DNA of 64,000 bases. Origin: Shimia sp040370365. Its GTDB lineage: Bacteria > Pseudomonadota > Alphaproteobacteria > Rhodobacterales > Rhodobacteraceae. A program made the translations under genes and the position numbers. The stretch's first letter is position 1, and each line of letters begins with the position of its first letter. Below the pieces are notes generated by a model. The model was not told where the DNA came from. It saw only the letters and a program-made list of their open reading frames with translations, and ran no database searches. The stretch covers positions 53,262 to 117,261 of the forward strand of contig NZ_BAABWQ010000005.1 in NCBI RefSeq assembly GCF_040370365.1, given 5' to 3'. Shown here piece after piece: positions 50,860-59,188 of the stretch.

Positions 50860-52139
50860 TGGAACTGTATGTCTTATTCGGAACTTTCGTATTTCTGCTC
50901 CTGATCGGCACCCCGGTAGCCTTTTGCCTGGGCGTCTCCAGCTTTGCAACAATTGCATATTTGGGCCTGCCGCCAGTGGTGGTTTTCCAGCGGTTGAATT
51001 CTGGCGTCTCGGTTTTTGCCTTAATGGCAATTCCCTTCTTTATTTTCGCCGGTGACTTGATGGTCCGGGGTGATATCGCCCGCCGGCTGGTCGCCTTGGC
51101 AGGCGCGTTTGTGGGCCACTTGCGGGGCGGCCTCGGTCAAGTAAATGTGTTGTCATCAGTGATGTTTGGTGGCGTGTCTGGGTCGGCCGCAGCCGATGCG
51201 AGCGCGGTGGGTGGCCTAATGGTGCCACAAATGAAAGAGCGCGGCTACGACGTTGACTACGCTGTTAACATCACCGTCGTCAGCTCGATTATCGCGCTGA
51301 TGCTGCCCCCGTCGCACAACATGATCATCTATTCTATTGCTGCAGGAGGACGCATCTCAATTGCTGACCTGTTTACTGCAGGTATCGTGCCCGGTTTCCT
51401 TTTGGCGCTGGCGTTGATGGTCGCGGCATGGTGGGTGGCAAAGCGCAAAGGCTACCCCATCCAAAAGTTTCAGGGATTTCGCATGATCGGAACGCTTTTC
51501 GTGTCTGCGGCTCCGGGTTTGGTGCTTGTCGCTATTATTTTTGGTGGCGTGCGGTCGGGCATCTTTACCGCCTCGGAATCGTCCAATATCGCGGTCGTTT
51601 ATGCCCTCCTGGTGACTTTTTTTGTATACCGGAGCCTGAGCTGGAACGATTTTGTAGAGGCCACGCTGGCGGCCGTGCGAACCACCGCGATGGTATTGCT
51701 GGTCATTGGATGTGCTGCGGCATTTGGGTGGTTGTTGGCCTATACGAAGGTCCCAGCTTCAATGGTTGCAATGTTGAAAGGCGTCTCTGACAACCCGATC
51801 ATCATCCTGTTGCTCCTCAACGTGGTTCTTTTGTTGCTGGGCACCTTTATGGATATGTCGCCGCTGATCGTCATCACCACACCGATTTTCTTGCCAGTGG
51901 CAACGGCCTTTGGCGTCGACCCTGTGCATTTCGGGGTCATTTTGATCCTCAATCTTGGCATTGGCCTTTGCACGCCGCCCGTTGGCGCGGTGCTGTTTGT
52001 TGGCTGTGCCGTGGGTCGAATTCCGGTCTGGGACGCGGTGCGTTCGATCTGGCCATTCTATGGAGCGGCTTTCGGCACTCTGATGCTTGTTACTTACATT
52101 CCGGCGCTGTCGCTTTGGCTGCCGTCGTTGTTTCACTGA
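50856..52139 (+). CDS. dctM: TRAP transporter large permease (DctM family)
   Basis: A 427-residue permease of standard length with the family motifs GTPVAFCLGVSSF, MFGGVSGSAAADASAVGGLMVPQM, LMLPPSHNMIIYS and LGTFMDMSPLIVITTPIFLPV. It starts in an ATGA overlap with dctQ. It drives sodium-coupled uptake of the uronate. The next gene, kdgF, begins 8 bases after its stop. Confidence 0.9.
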   Translation: MMELYVLFGTFVFLLLIGTPVAFCLGVSSFATIAYLGLPPVVVFQRLNSGVSVFALMAIPFFIFAGDLMVRGDIARRLVALAGAFVGHLRGGLGQVNVLSSVMFGGVSGSAAADASAVGGLMVPQMKERGYDVDYAVNITVVSSIIALMLPPSHNMIIYSIAAGGRISIADLFTAGIVPGFLLALALMVAAWWVAKRKGYPIQKFQGFRMIGTLFVSAAPGLVLVAIIFGGVRSGIFTASESSNIAVVYALLVTFFVYRSLSWNDFVEATLAAVRTTAMVLLVIGCAAAFGWLLAYTKVPASMVAMLKGVSDNPIIILLLLNVVLLLLGTFMDMSPLIVITTPIFLPVATAFGVDPVHFGVILILNLGIGLCTPPVGAVLFVGCAVGRIPVWDAVRSIWPFYGAAFGTLMLVTYIPALSLWLPSLFH

Positions 52140-52147
52140 GGGAACCA

Positions 52148-52453
52148 ATGGAATATCCAATCAAGTCCACAGGGCCAGGCGTGACGCGTCAAGTTCTGGC
52201 GGAAAATTCAGATCTCATGCTGGTCGCATTTAGATTTGAGACAGGTGCCAAAGGTGACCTGCATAACCACCCACACGTGCAGGCAACCTATGTTGAATCT
52301 GGGCGCTTTGCTTTCTTTGTTGAAGGCACTGAGCACGATTTGGGAACTGGGGACAGTTTGATAATCCCGTCCCAAGCCAACCATAGCTGCGTCTGTCTTG
52401 AGGCCGGCACTTTGATTGACACATTCACGCCGCGCCGCGCTGATTTTCTCTAA
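52148..52453 (+). CDS. kdgF: Cupin protein, KdgF type (unsaturated uronate ring-opening)
   Basis: A 101-residue single-domain cupin. Metal ligands lie in DLHNHPHVQATYVESG and in SQANHSCVCLEAG, the KdgF pattern. KdgF speeds conversion of 4,5-unsaturated uronates from pectin or alginate cleavage into the linear keto form used by KduI. ATG 52148 follows GAGGGAACCA. Its place before kduI and kduD indicates that unsaturated as well as saturated uronates are used. Confidence 0.8.
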   Translation: MEYPIKSTGPGVTRQVLAENSDLMLVAFRFETGAKGDLHNHPHVQATYVESGRFAFFVEGTEHDLGTGDSLIIPSQANHSCVCLEAGTLIDTFTPRRADFL

Positions 52454-52469
52454 CTCGAAAGACACAAAT

Positions 52470-53294
52470 ATGCTTAAGAGCCAAACTCGATACGCCATCG
52501 ACCCTGCCACCGCCAAGACTCTAGACACGGATCAGCTTCGGGATCATTTCCATGTCGGCGGATTGTTCGCTGAGGGAGAGATCAACCTTGTTTACAGTCA
52601 TTATGACAGGTTGATTCTGGGATCAGCTGTGCCGAAAAACGGCGCTTTGACGCTGGATCACATGCCAGAAACTGGTACCGCCTCTTTCTTAGAGCGGCGC
52701 GAACTTGGTGTCCTCAATATCGGTGAAACAGGCACCATCAGCGTGGGCGGTGAAGACCATACGATTGAGCGTGGAGAAGTGCTTTACATCGGTATGGGTG
52801 CCGGTCCGGTGACGTTTTCGGGGGCCGGACGTTTCTACTTGTTGTCTGCACCGGCCCATCGCAAATGTCCCACCAGGTTGATCAAGTTGGCCGATGCGAA
52901 ACGGGTCGAACTTGGTGCTCGCGAAACAGCGAACGAGCGCGTTATTTTGCAGTTCTTGCATCCCGAAATTGCCGACACCTGTCAGCTTGTAATGGGATGT
53001 ACACAGTTTGCCGAGGGGTCAGTCTGGAACACGATGCCGGCCCATCTGCATGATCGCCGGATGGAAGCGTACCTGTATTTTGATGTTGGCACAGATCAAC
53101 GGGTTTTCCACATAATGGGCGAGCCTGATCAAACCCGACACATTGTAATGGCAAACGAAGAGGCGGTAATCTCACCGCCTTGGTCGGTGCATTGCGGGGC
53201 TGGCACCGGATCTTATACGTTTTGCTGGGCGATGGCAGGCGACAACGTTGATTTTACAGACATGGATATGGTTGCCATGGGGGATTTACGGTGA
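52470..53294 (+). CDS. kduI: 5-keto-4-deoxyuronate isomerase
   Basis: A 274-residue bicupin close to the usual 278. The zinc site is seen in MPAHLHDRRMEAYLYFDV (two histidines and a glutamate) and PWSVHCGAG. Other family phrases are GGLFAEGEINLVYSHYDR and FLERRELGVLNIG. ATG 52470 starts 16 bases after kdgF; the ribosome site is weak (GAAAG). It converts 4-deoxy-L-threo-5-hexosulose uronate to 3-deoxy-D-glycero-2,5-hexodiulosonate, the KduD substrate. It overlaps kduD by 4 bases. Confidence 0.9.
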   Translation: MLKSQTRYAIDPATAKTLDTDQLRDHFHVGGLFAEGEINLVYSHYDRLILGSAVPKNGALTLDHMPETGTASFLERRELGVLNIGETGTISVGGEDHTIERGEVLYIGMGAGPVTFSGAGRFYLLSAPAHRKCPTRLIKLADAKRVELGARETANERVILQFLHPEIADTCQLVMGCTQFAEGSVWNTMPAHLHDRRMEAYLYFDVGTDQRVFHIMGEPDQTRHIVMANEEAVISPPWSVHCGAGTGSYTFCWAMAGDNVDFTDMDMVAMGDLR

Positions 53295-54034
53295 ACAACC
53301 CATTCTCTCTTTCAGGACGTCGCGCGCTCGTGACTGGGGCAAACACAGGTATTGGGCAGGCGATTGCCATTGGTCTCGCGCAAGCAGGTGCCTACGTTAT
53401 CTGCGCAGGCCGCAGACCATCTGATGATACATTGCGCGAAATCGAAAATTTGGGTGGTGGCGCCGAAAACCTTAGCGTGGACTTCGGGGACCCTATGATT
53501 GGGCAAACCTTGTTCGCAGACCAAGAGATCGACATTCTGATCAACAACGCCGGAGTTATCCGACGCAATGACTCGGTCGATTTTACCGAAGACGACTGGG
53601 ACGCAGTGATGGATGTGAACCTGAAGTCTTTGTTTTTCACCACGCAAGCTTTCGCCAATGAAATTTTGGCTCGCGACGGCAAGGGAGCGGTTGTGAATGT
53701 CGCGTCCCTGTTGTCGTTTCAGGGGGGAATCCGTGTTCCGTCATACACCGCATCCAAACATGGCGTGGCAGGGTTGACCAAACTGTTGGCCAATGAATGG
53801 GCTGCAAAAGGCATCAACGTCAACGCTGTGGCCCCTGGCTACATCGAAACCAACAACACCCAAGCCCTACGCGATGATCCAGCCCGCAATCAGTCAATTC
53901 TTGACCGAATTCCCGCTGGGCGTTGGGGAAGCCCATCGGATATTGCTGGTGCGGCAGTCTACCTTTGTACGCCAGCCGCGTCTTATGTGCATGGAGCAGT
54001 GCTAAACGTAGATGGAGGATGGCTTGCCAGATAG
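53291..54034 (+). CDS. kduD: 2-dehydro-3-deoxy-D-gluconate 5-dehydrogenase
   Basis: A 247-residue SDR: TGANTGIGQA, NNAG, catalytic Ser in VASLLSFQGG and Tyr/Lys in YTASK; it ends with LNVDGGWLAR. GTG 53291 starts in a GTGA overlap with kduI. It reduces the KduI product to 2-keto-3-deoxygluconate (KDG). A second KduD-like protein is encoded at 37274. The uxuB frame begins within its last codons. Confidence 0.9.
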   Translation: MNNPFSLSGRRALVTGANTGIGQAIAIGLAQAGAYVICAGRRPSDDTLREIENLGGGAENLSVDFGDPMIGQTLFADQEIDILINNAGVIRRNDSVDFTEDDWDAVMDVNLKSLFFTTQAFANEILARDGKGAVVNVASLLSFQGGIRVPSYTASKHGVAGLTKLLANEWAAKGINVNAVAPGYIETNNTQALRDDPARNQSILDRIPAGRWGSPSDIAGAAVYLCTPAASYVHGAVLNVDGGWLAR

Positions 54035-55439
54035 AGCTGTGAAATCTGGCCCAGCTACGGGAATTGTGCATTTGGGTTTAGGTGCATTTTTTCGGGCCTT
54101 TGGATGCGTTTACGTTGCTGACGCAATGAAAGAGTCAGGTGGCGATTGGGGTATTGTTGGCGTCTCATTGCGCAGTCCAAATACGCGTGATGCACTGCGC
54201 CCACAGAACTGGACTTATACAGCCGTTACACTGGCAGAGGACAGCGCAGTGCCGCGCAAGATAGATGTTCTCAACGATGTATTGGTGGCAACGGAGGACC
54301 CAAAGGCTGTCCTGGATGCTATGGTTGATCCAGCAGTCAAAATTGTGTCGCTGACGGTCACAGAGAAGGGCTATTGCCACAATCCGGCAACCGGGATGTT
54401 AAATCCAGACCATCCCGATGTGCAGCATGATTTGACCCATGATGTGCCGGTATCTGCTATCGGATTTCTGATGCGGGCGCTGCAAATTCGCCGCGCAGCT
54501 GGAACCGCGCCCTTCACAGTACTGAGCTGCGACAACCTGCCCGAAAACGGGCGTGTTGTTCGCGGTGTGGTCCTAGAGATGGCGCGTCAGATTGATCCCG
54601 GTTTGGCGGATTGGATTGCAGCCGAAGGTCGTTTCCCCTGCACAATGGTAGATCGTATCACGCCAGCCACGACCCAAGATGATATCAGCCATGTTGCGGC
54701 ACTTACAGGAACGGCTGACGCCGCTCCTGTAATGCATGAACCGTTCTCTCAGTGGGCGATAGAAGATGATTTCGTAGGAGGGGAGCGCCCCGATTTTGCG
54801 GCAGCTGGTGCAGAATTGTTGGCGGATGTCACCGCTCATGAGCACATGAAGCTAAGAATGCTGAACGGGACACATTCCGCGTTGGCCTATACAGGCTATT
54901 TGGCAGGGTATGAGACGATTGATCAGACAATTGCTGATCCGGTTTTTACCGCCTATGCCCGCGCTTTATGGAAAGAGATAATTCCTGCTGTGATACCGCC
55001 TGTGGGCGTCAGTCTTGAGACCTATGCTGGTGAGTTGCTCGCGCGCTATGCCAACCCTGCCATTAGACACAGTACTTGGCAGATCGCCATGGACGGCAGC
55101 CAGAAGTTACCGCAGAGATTGCTAGGAACCCTGCGTGAGAACCTCGCGGATGGGCGTGCATCGCCATGTTTGTGCCTCGCTGTGGCTGCATGGATGCGTT
55201 ACGTCAGCGGCACAGATGAGAGTGGCGAACTTATTGATGTTCGCGACCCTTTGGCAATGCAACTGCGCGGGATTGCGACAGCTCAAAAGACCACTGCTGA
55301 TATCGTATCGGCTATGCTGTCAGTGCGCGAAATCTTTGACGAAGACCTTGCTGGCAAGCTTGCTGCTCCCGTAACTCAAGCGGCAGACCTTTTATGGAAC
55401 CAAGGCGCACGATATGCATCACAAGAGGTAACGGCATGA
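54012..55439 (+). CDS. uxuB: Fructuronate reductase (mannitol dehydrogenase family)
   Basis: A 475-residue long-chain polyol dehydrogenase. The NAD motif IVHLGLGAFFRAFG lies near the N-terminus; the catalytic lysine region is LRMLNGTHSALAYTG. Start is uncertain: ATG 54012 lies inside kduD, while in-frame TTG 54024 is 5 bases after GGAGG (54014-54018). It reduces D-fructuronate to D-mannonate. It overlaps uxuA by 4 bases (ATGA), which keeps the two steps coupled. Confidence 0.85.
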   Translation: MEDGLPDRAVKSGPATGIVHLGLGAFFRAFGCVYVADAMKESGGDWGIVGVSLRSPNTRDALRPQNWTYTAVTLAEDSAVPRKIDVLNDVLVATEDPKAVLDAMVDPAVKIVSLTVTEKGYCHNPATGMLNPDHPDVQHDLTHDVPVSAIGFLMRALQIRRAAGTAPFTVLSCDNLPENGRVVRGVVLEMARQIDPGLADWIAAEGRFPCTMVDRITPATTQDDISHVAALTGTADAAPVMHEPFSQWAIEDDFVGGERPDFAAAGAELLADVTAHEHMKLRMLNGTHSALAYTGYLAGYETIDQTIADPVFTAYARALWKEIIPAVIPPVGVSLETYAGELLARYANPAIRHSTWQIAMDGSQKLPQRLLGTLRENLADGRASPCLCLAVAAWMRYVSGTDESGELIDVRDPLAMQLRGIATAQKTTADIVSAMLSVREIFDEDLAGKLAAPVTQAADLLWNQGARYASQEVTA

Positions 55440-56605
55440 TCGAAAGCTGGCGATGGTACGGCGAATATGACACCATTGCATTGAGTGAGGTCGCCCAGAC
55501 AGGCGCGCGTGAGATCGTGACTGCGCTGCATGATATCCCTTATGGTGAAGTCTGGCAGATCGACGCGATTGCCGCGCGCAAGGCGCAAATACAAAACGCT
55601 GGTTTTGAATGGAACGTTGTTGAAAGCCTACCTGTCCACGAACGGATTAAGCGTGGAGAAGGTGATTTGGCACAGCTGTTTGCCAACTACCGCCAGTCTA
55701 TGGCCAACCTAGCGGCTGAAGGCATCAAGACGATCTGCTATAATTTCATGCCTTTGCTGGATTGGACCCGCACTGATTTAGCCGCGCCGGTTTCTACTGG
55801 AGCGACGTGCCTGCGCTTTGACGCTGTAAAAATGGCTGCGTTTGAGATCAACATTCTGGGTCGTCGCGCTGCCGAGGACGACTATCCGGAAGATGTCCGT
55901 CAGCGCGCTGTTGCGTGGTTTCAAAAATCAACGGCAACTGAACGCGACAACTTACTGGCGGCAATCATGGCAGGGTTGCCGGGGGCATTTGAGCGATTTG
56001 ATGTCGCTGGTTTGCGCAACGTTCTGGAAAGCTATAAACACATTGACCGCGAAGCGCTGCGCGCGAATTACCGCCGCTTCCTGCAAGAGGTTGTCCCGAC
56101 GGCTGAGGAACTTGGGATGCGTCTATGTGTGCATCAGGACGACCCGCCGCGCGATATCCTTGGGCTGCCGCGGATCGTTTCAAATGGGGCCGATCTTGAT
56201 TGGGTATTGGATGCGTATGACAGCCCGGCCAATGGCGTTACACTGTGCGCCGGGTCGTTAGGGGCAAATCCAGATAATGATGTGCCTGCGATTGCAGCGA
56301 AAGTTGCCGAGCGTATCCACTTTGTGCACCTGCGCAACGTTCGGAAAGACCCAAATGGATCGTTTGAAGAAGCAGACCACCTGGGTGGAGATACTGACAT
56401 GGTGGCGTTGGTCCGAGTGATTTTGCAAGAAGAAGCTCGGCGCCGTGACATTGGGCGCAGCGACCATGAGATTCCGTTTCGCCCAGATCACGGCCATCAT
56501 ATGTTATCTGATCTAGCGCGCGATTTGATCCCTGGATATCCGTTGATAGGACGTTTGAGAGGTTTGTCAGAATTGCGCGGGGTCATCCGCGCTTTGAGTT
56601 ACTAG
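55436..56605 (+). CDS. uxuA: Mannonate dehydratase
   Basis: A 389-residue enzyme (E. coli UxuA 394). Family hallmarks are WRWYGEYDTIAL at the start, ICYNFMPLLDWTRTDL, LCVHQDDPPRDILGLPRIVS, ERIHFVHLRNV and RPDHGHHM, which carry the histidines, aspartate and cysteine of the metal site. It dehydrates D-mannonate to KDG. ATG 55436 lies in an ATGA overlap with uxuB. It is the last gene of the module; KDG kinase and aldolase are not in the window. Confidence 0.92.
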   Translation: MIESWRWYGEYDTIALSEVAQTGAREIVTALHDIPYGEVWQIDAIAARKAQIQNAGFEWNVVESLPVHERIKRGEGDLAQLFANYRQSMANLAAEGIKTICYNFMPLLDWTRTDLAAPVSTGATCLRFDAVKMAAFEINILGRRAAEDDYPEDVRQRAVAWFQKSTATERDNLLAAIMAGLPGAFERFDVAGLRNVLESYKHIDREALRANYRRFLQEVVPTAEELGMRLCVHQDDPPRDILGLPRIVSNGADLDWVLDAYDSPANGVTLCAGSLGANPDNDVPAIAAKVAERIHFVHLRNVRKDPNGSFEEADHLGGDTDMVALVRVILQEEARRRDIGRSDHEIPFRPDHGHHMLSDLARDLIPGYPLIGRLRGLSELRGVIRALSY

Positions 56606-57237
56606 ACTTAACCGGTCCGACCTCAGCGCTTTTGAGACCAAAAAGCGGTATGTGCTGGGAAGGGGTTTGTTGCTCCTCCTAGCCACCCAAGAATGGATGA
56701 CGAGAACAAGAATTCTGAGCCCCGGCGAGAAGATCATCAAAGACATCATCATGTCACGTGCAAAGAGTATTTAGCTGAAGAGATTGATGACTACGTCAAC
56801 ATATTGGTGCTGCGCCCTGACAAATTCCCAATGGGCGCGATCAAAGCGTATAAACAGCGAGCCCACTGTTCCATCGACACGCCAATTGGCGAAGCCCTAA
56901 AGTCCGAGGCCTGCTGGCTGTGTCAGGCGGCCAGCAAGACGGCGGCAGTGAAGCGTTTTAACATTTCAAGTGAACAGGGGCTCGAACATGCCATTGACAA
57001 CTAGTGCAACTGGGAAACACCTGTGATGGATGTTCTAAGCATCGGCTAAAAGGCAGGGTTCAGAGGGTACCTGCACCTCTCGACCAGAGGTCCGCCTTGA
57101 CCGGTAAAATCCCCGATGGCGCGGCCTACCTCGCGGCGTCGGCAGCGGCGTTTGCGCTCAAAACTATCGAATGCAATTGCACTGAGGCACGCACTGCGGG
57201 CAAACTCAGGGAAAGTGGATCGATGCCGAAGTCGCTC
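56606..57237. other. Gene-poor region, possible gene remnants
   Basis: About 630 bases without a supported gene. A frame from 56693 to 57004 contains PMGAIKAYKQRA and GEALKSEACWLCQAASKTAA, faintly like the C-terminal end of an enoyl-CoA hydratase, but no N-terminal part exists. A following short frame (57004-57246) is unrecognised. I read the stretch as decayed DNA with low certainty. A weak hairpin at 56627-56647 may end the uxu transcript. Confidence 0.35.
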
Positions 57238-58650
57238 CTAGTTTAGATCGTCAAGCAATCGCCCATGTTTGCGGCTCTGTGCGAGGACGTCGCCCAAGGT
57301 GGTATATCCGCGGGCTGCAAGCATGGGCAACATTCGACAAAGAGCCTCAGCTGTTGCAGTGGCGTCACCCAATGCTGTATGGCGCAGCGCTGGCTCAATC
57401 GTTACGCCCAGTCTGTCGCACAATGCATCAAGAGTGTGGCGCTCAGTCGTTCCAAACAGGATCGCGGACAGCAGTACTGTGTCCAAAATAGGGTTTGACC
57501 AAGTGATATTCATCTGATTGCCATGTCGGTGCATGAAGGCCATGTCGAACGGAGCATTGTGCGCGACAATAACGGAGTCACGTGCAAAGTGGTGGAACTC
57601 GTTTACCACGGATTTTGGTGTTGGTGCATCCAAGACCATTGCATCGGTTATGTGATGCACACGGGAAGAAGAAGATGGGATCGGCCGCCCGGGATTGATC
57701 AAACGATTGATATGTTCCCCTTCAATGATCTTGTTTCTATGAACACGCACGGCGCCGACCTGCACCAACTCGTCTTTGTGTGGTAGAAGTCCGGTCGTTT
57801 CACAATCAAATATTACAAATGAAATTTGATCGAGTTTGCGTTGTGAAAGATCTGACGTTGGTTGGTCCGCGAGCAACTCAAAATCAAATGTCAGCGGGCG
57901 GGTGTCGTCTGGCGCAATCATTGCATGCGCTTCGTCAATCAAAAGCAAGTAGCTGTGTGCGCCTTGAAGTGGTTTTAGACGTGCATCAAATGATACGCGT
58001 CTGTCTGGACACGTCGCTTTGAACTTGGTTTCAATCCCGGTTTTCACGAGGCGATTGTAGGCTGCGATAAGTTGTTCGCGCGCTACATAGTCAAAGATCA
58101 CGGCATTCAACCGGGGGGGGGCGATTTGCGCAAGCGTTCCTGCAGCTTGACCGTCGTAGAGAACAATTCTGTGTTCTGGACTGATGAGTAGGATGGCCAC
58201 CGGCACTTCGGTCAAAATAGCTGCCAGCTGTTCTCGTTGTGCCACAAGAGCATCGGTTTCAAGTGCAACCATCCCGGCAACATCCGTTGTTGTGCTGCTC
58301 AGCTTTAGACTTACGGCTTCGGCGGCGTGCGCAAGATCGCCAAGAAAGCGAGCCGAATGTGTGTCGACTTTCACATCAACGCCTGCATGGGCACGGGCGC
58401 GAAGTGTTGTGGACAAGGACTGGATCGGTTTTGCGACGTTTTCGTCAAACAACAACCAGATACCGATCGCCAATCCAAGAAGGCCAAAGCCGGAGATGAT
58501 TCCAGCCAAAATAAAACCGTTTGCGACGCCCTCGGTCAGGGCGCTGCGATACCCAAAAGCAAGTGCGACCGAGACAATTGTAAACCCGCCGCATGCAAGG
58601 AGCACAAAAAACAAAAAGATGCGCAAACGTAGGGAAACATCCGATAGCAT
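57238..58650 (-). CDS. Membrane-anchored DnaQ-like 3'-5' exonuclease
   Basis: A 470-residue protein. Two N-terminal membrane segments (about 8-30 and 40-63) lead to a HAMP-like stretch, a PAS-like region (AILTEVPVAILLISPEHRIVLYDG) and a C-terminal DEDDh exonuclease: FDCETTGL (Asp, Glu), AHNAPFDMAFM (Asp) and HTALGDATATAEAL (His, Asp). All catalytic residues are present. ATG 58650 overlaps the upstream stop in TGATG, with GAGG before it. Neighbouring acetate-type symporter and DUF294 genes suggest a signalling role. The nucleic-acid substrate is unknown. Confidence 0.8.
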   Translation of the reverse strand: MLSDVSLRLRIFLFFVLLACGGFTIVSVALAFGYRSALTEGVANGFILAGIISGFGLLGLAIGIWLLFDENVAKPIQSLSTTLRARAHAGVDVKVDTHSARFLGDLAHAAEAVSLKLSSTTTDVAGMVALETDALVAQREQLAAILTEVPVAILLISPEHRIVLYDGQAAGTLAQIAPPRLNAVIFDYVAREQLIAAYNRLVKTGIETKFKATCPDRRVSFDARLKPLQGAHSYLLLIDEAHAMIAPDDTRPLTFDFELLADQPTSDLSQRKLDQISFVIFDCETTGLLPHKDELVQVGAVRVHRNKIIEGEHINRLINPGRPIPSSSSRVHHITDAMVLDAPTPKSVVNEFHHFARDSVIVAHNAPFDMAFMHRHGNQMNITWSNPILDTVLLSAILFGTTERHTLDALCDRLGVTIEPALRHTALGDATATAEALCRMLPMLAARGYTTLGDVLAQSRKHGRLLDDLN

Positions 58651-59171
58651 CACATCGCCTCGCACATTGCTTTCAGCAATGGATCTTCAGAAGAGGCGGA
58701 CACCCATTGCGCGCCTTGGATTTGCCCTGCATCGTCAAACGAGATCGCATCGATCAGTGCGGCGCGCTTTCCTTTGATGCAGTCTGCGGCCACGTTAAGA
58801 CGGTTCAGAGGTGCCCAACGGCCATAAAAATAGACTTGGGCAAGCTTCAACCCAGGGTGGCTTTCGTTGATTTGTATCGAGGTCGTGTCTAATGCGACAA
58901 ATCGTTCGGTCATTGGCGCCACATAGGTCCAGGGCCGCCAAACAGCTGTTGTCTGAACGGTTTCAACCACGTTCAAACCATCGGGTAGAGTAGAGGACGT
59001 GCGTGAGTACCAGCTGTATTCTGAACTGATGGTTGCTGCTATCATCGCAGCGCCCGCAGCCACCGGTGTCAGCCAATTGGGCAGACGCCCTCTGGAAAAG
59101 CGCACGGCAACCATCATCAGGCCCGCGCCGGCGACTCCGGCAAAAATAACACCTAACAATTCGAGAAACAT
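58650..59171 (-). CDS. Small membrane protein of unknown function
   Basis: A 173-residue protein with two N-terminal membrane segments (about 1-22 and 35-55) and a periplasmic C-terminal part with several Trp and Tyr residues (YSWYSRTSS, AVWRPWTYVAP). I do not recognise a named domain. AGGA lies 8 bases before ATG 59171. Its stop overlaps the exonuclease start (TGATG) and it begins 17 bases after the DUF294 gene, so it is part of the same operon and may couple an envelope signal to the exonuclease. Confidence 0.75.
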   Translation of the reverse strand: MFLELLGVIFAGVAGAGLMMVAVRFSRGRLPNWLTPVAAGAAMIAATISSEYSWYSRTSSTLPDGLNVVETVQTTAVWRPWTYVAPMTERFVALDTTSIQINESHPGLKLAQVYFYGRWAPLNRLNVAADCIKGKRAALIDAISFDDAGQIQGAQWVSASSEDPLLKAMCEAM

Positions 59172-59188
59172 GAGCAGAATCCTTTTGT

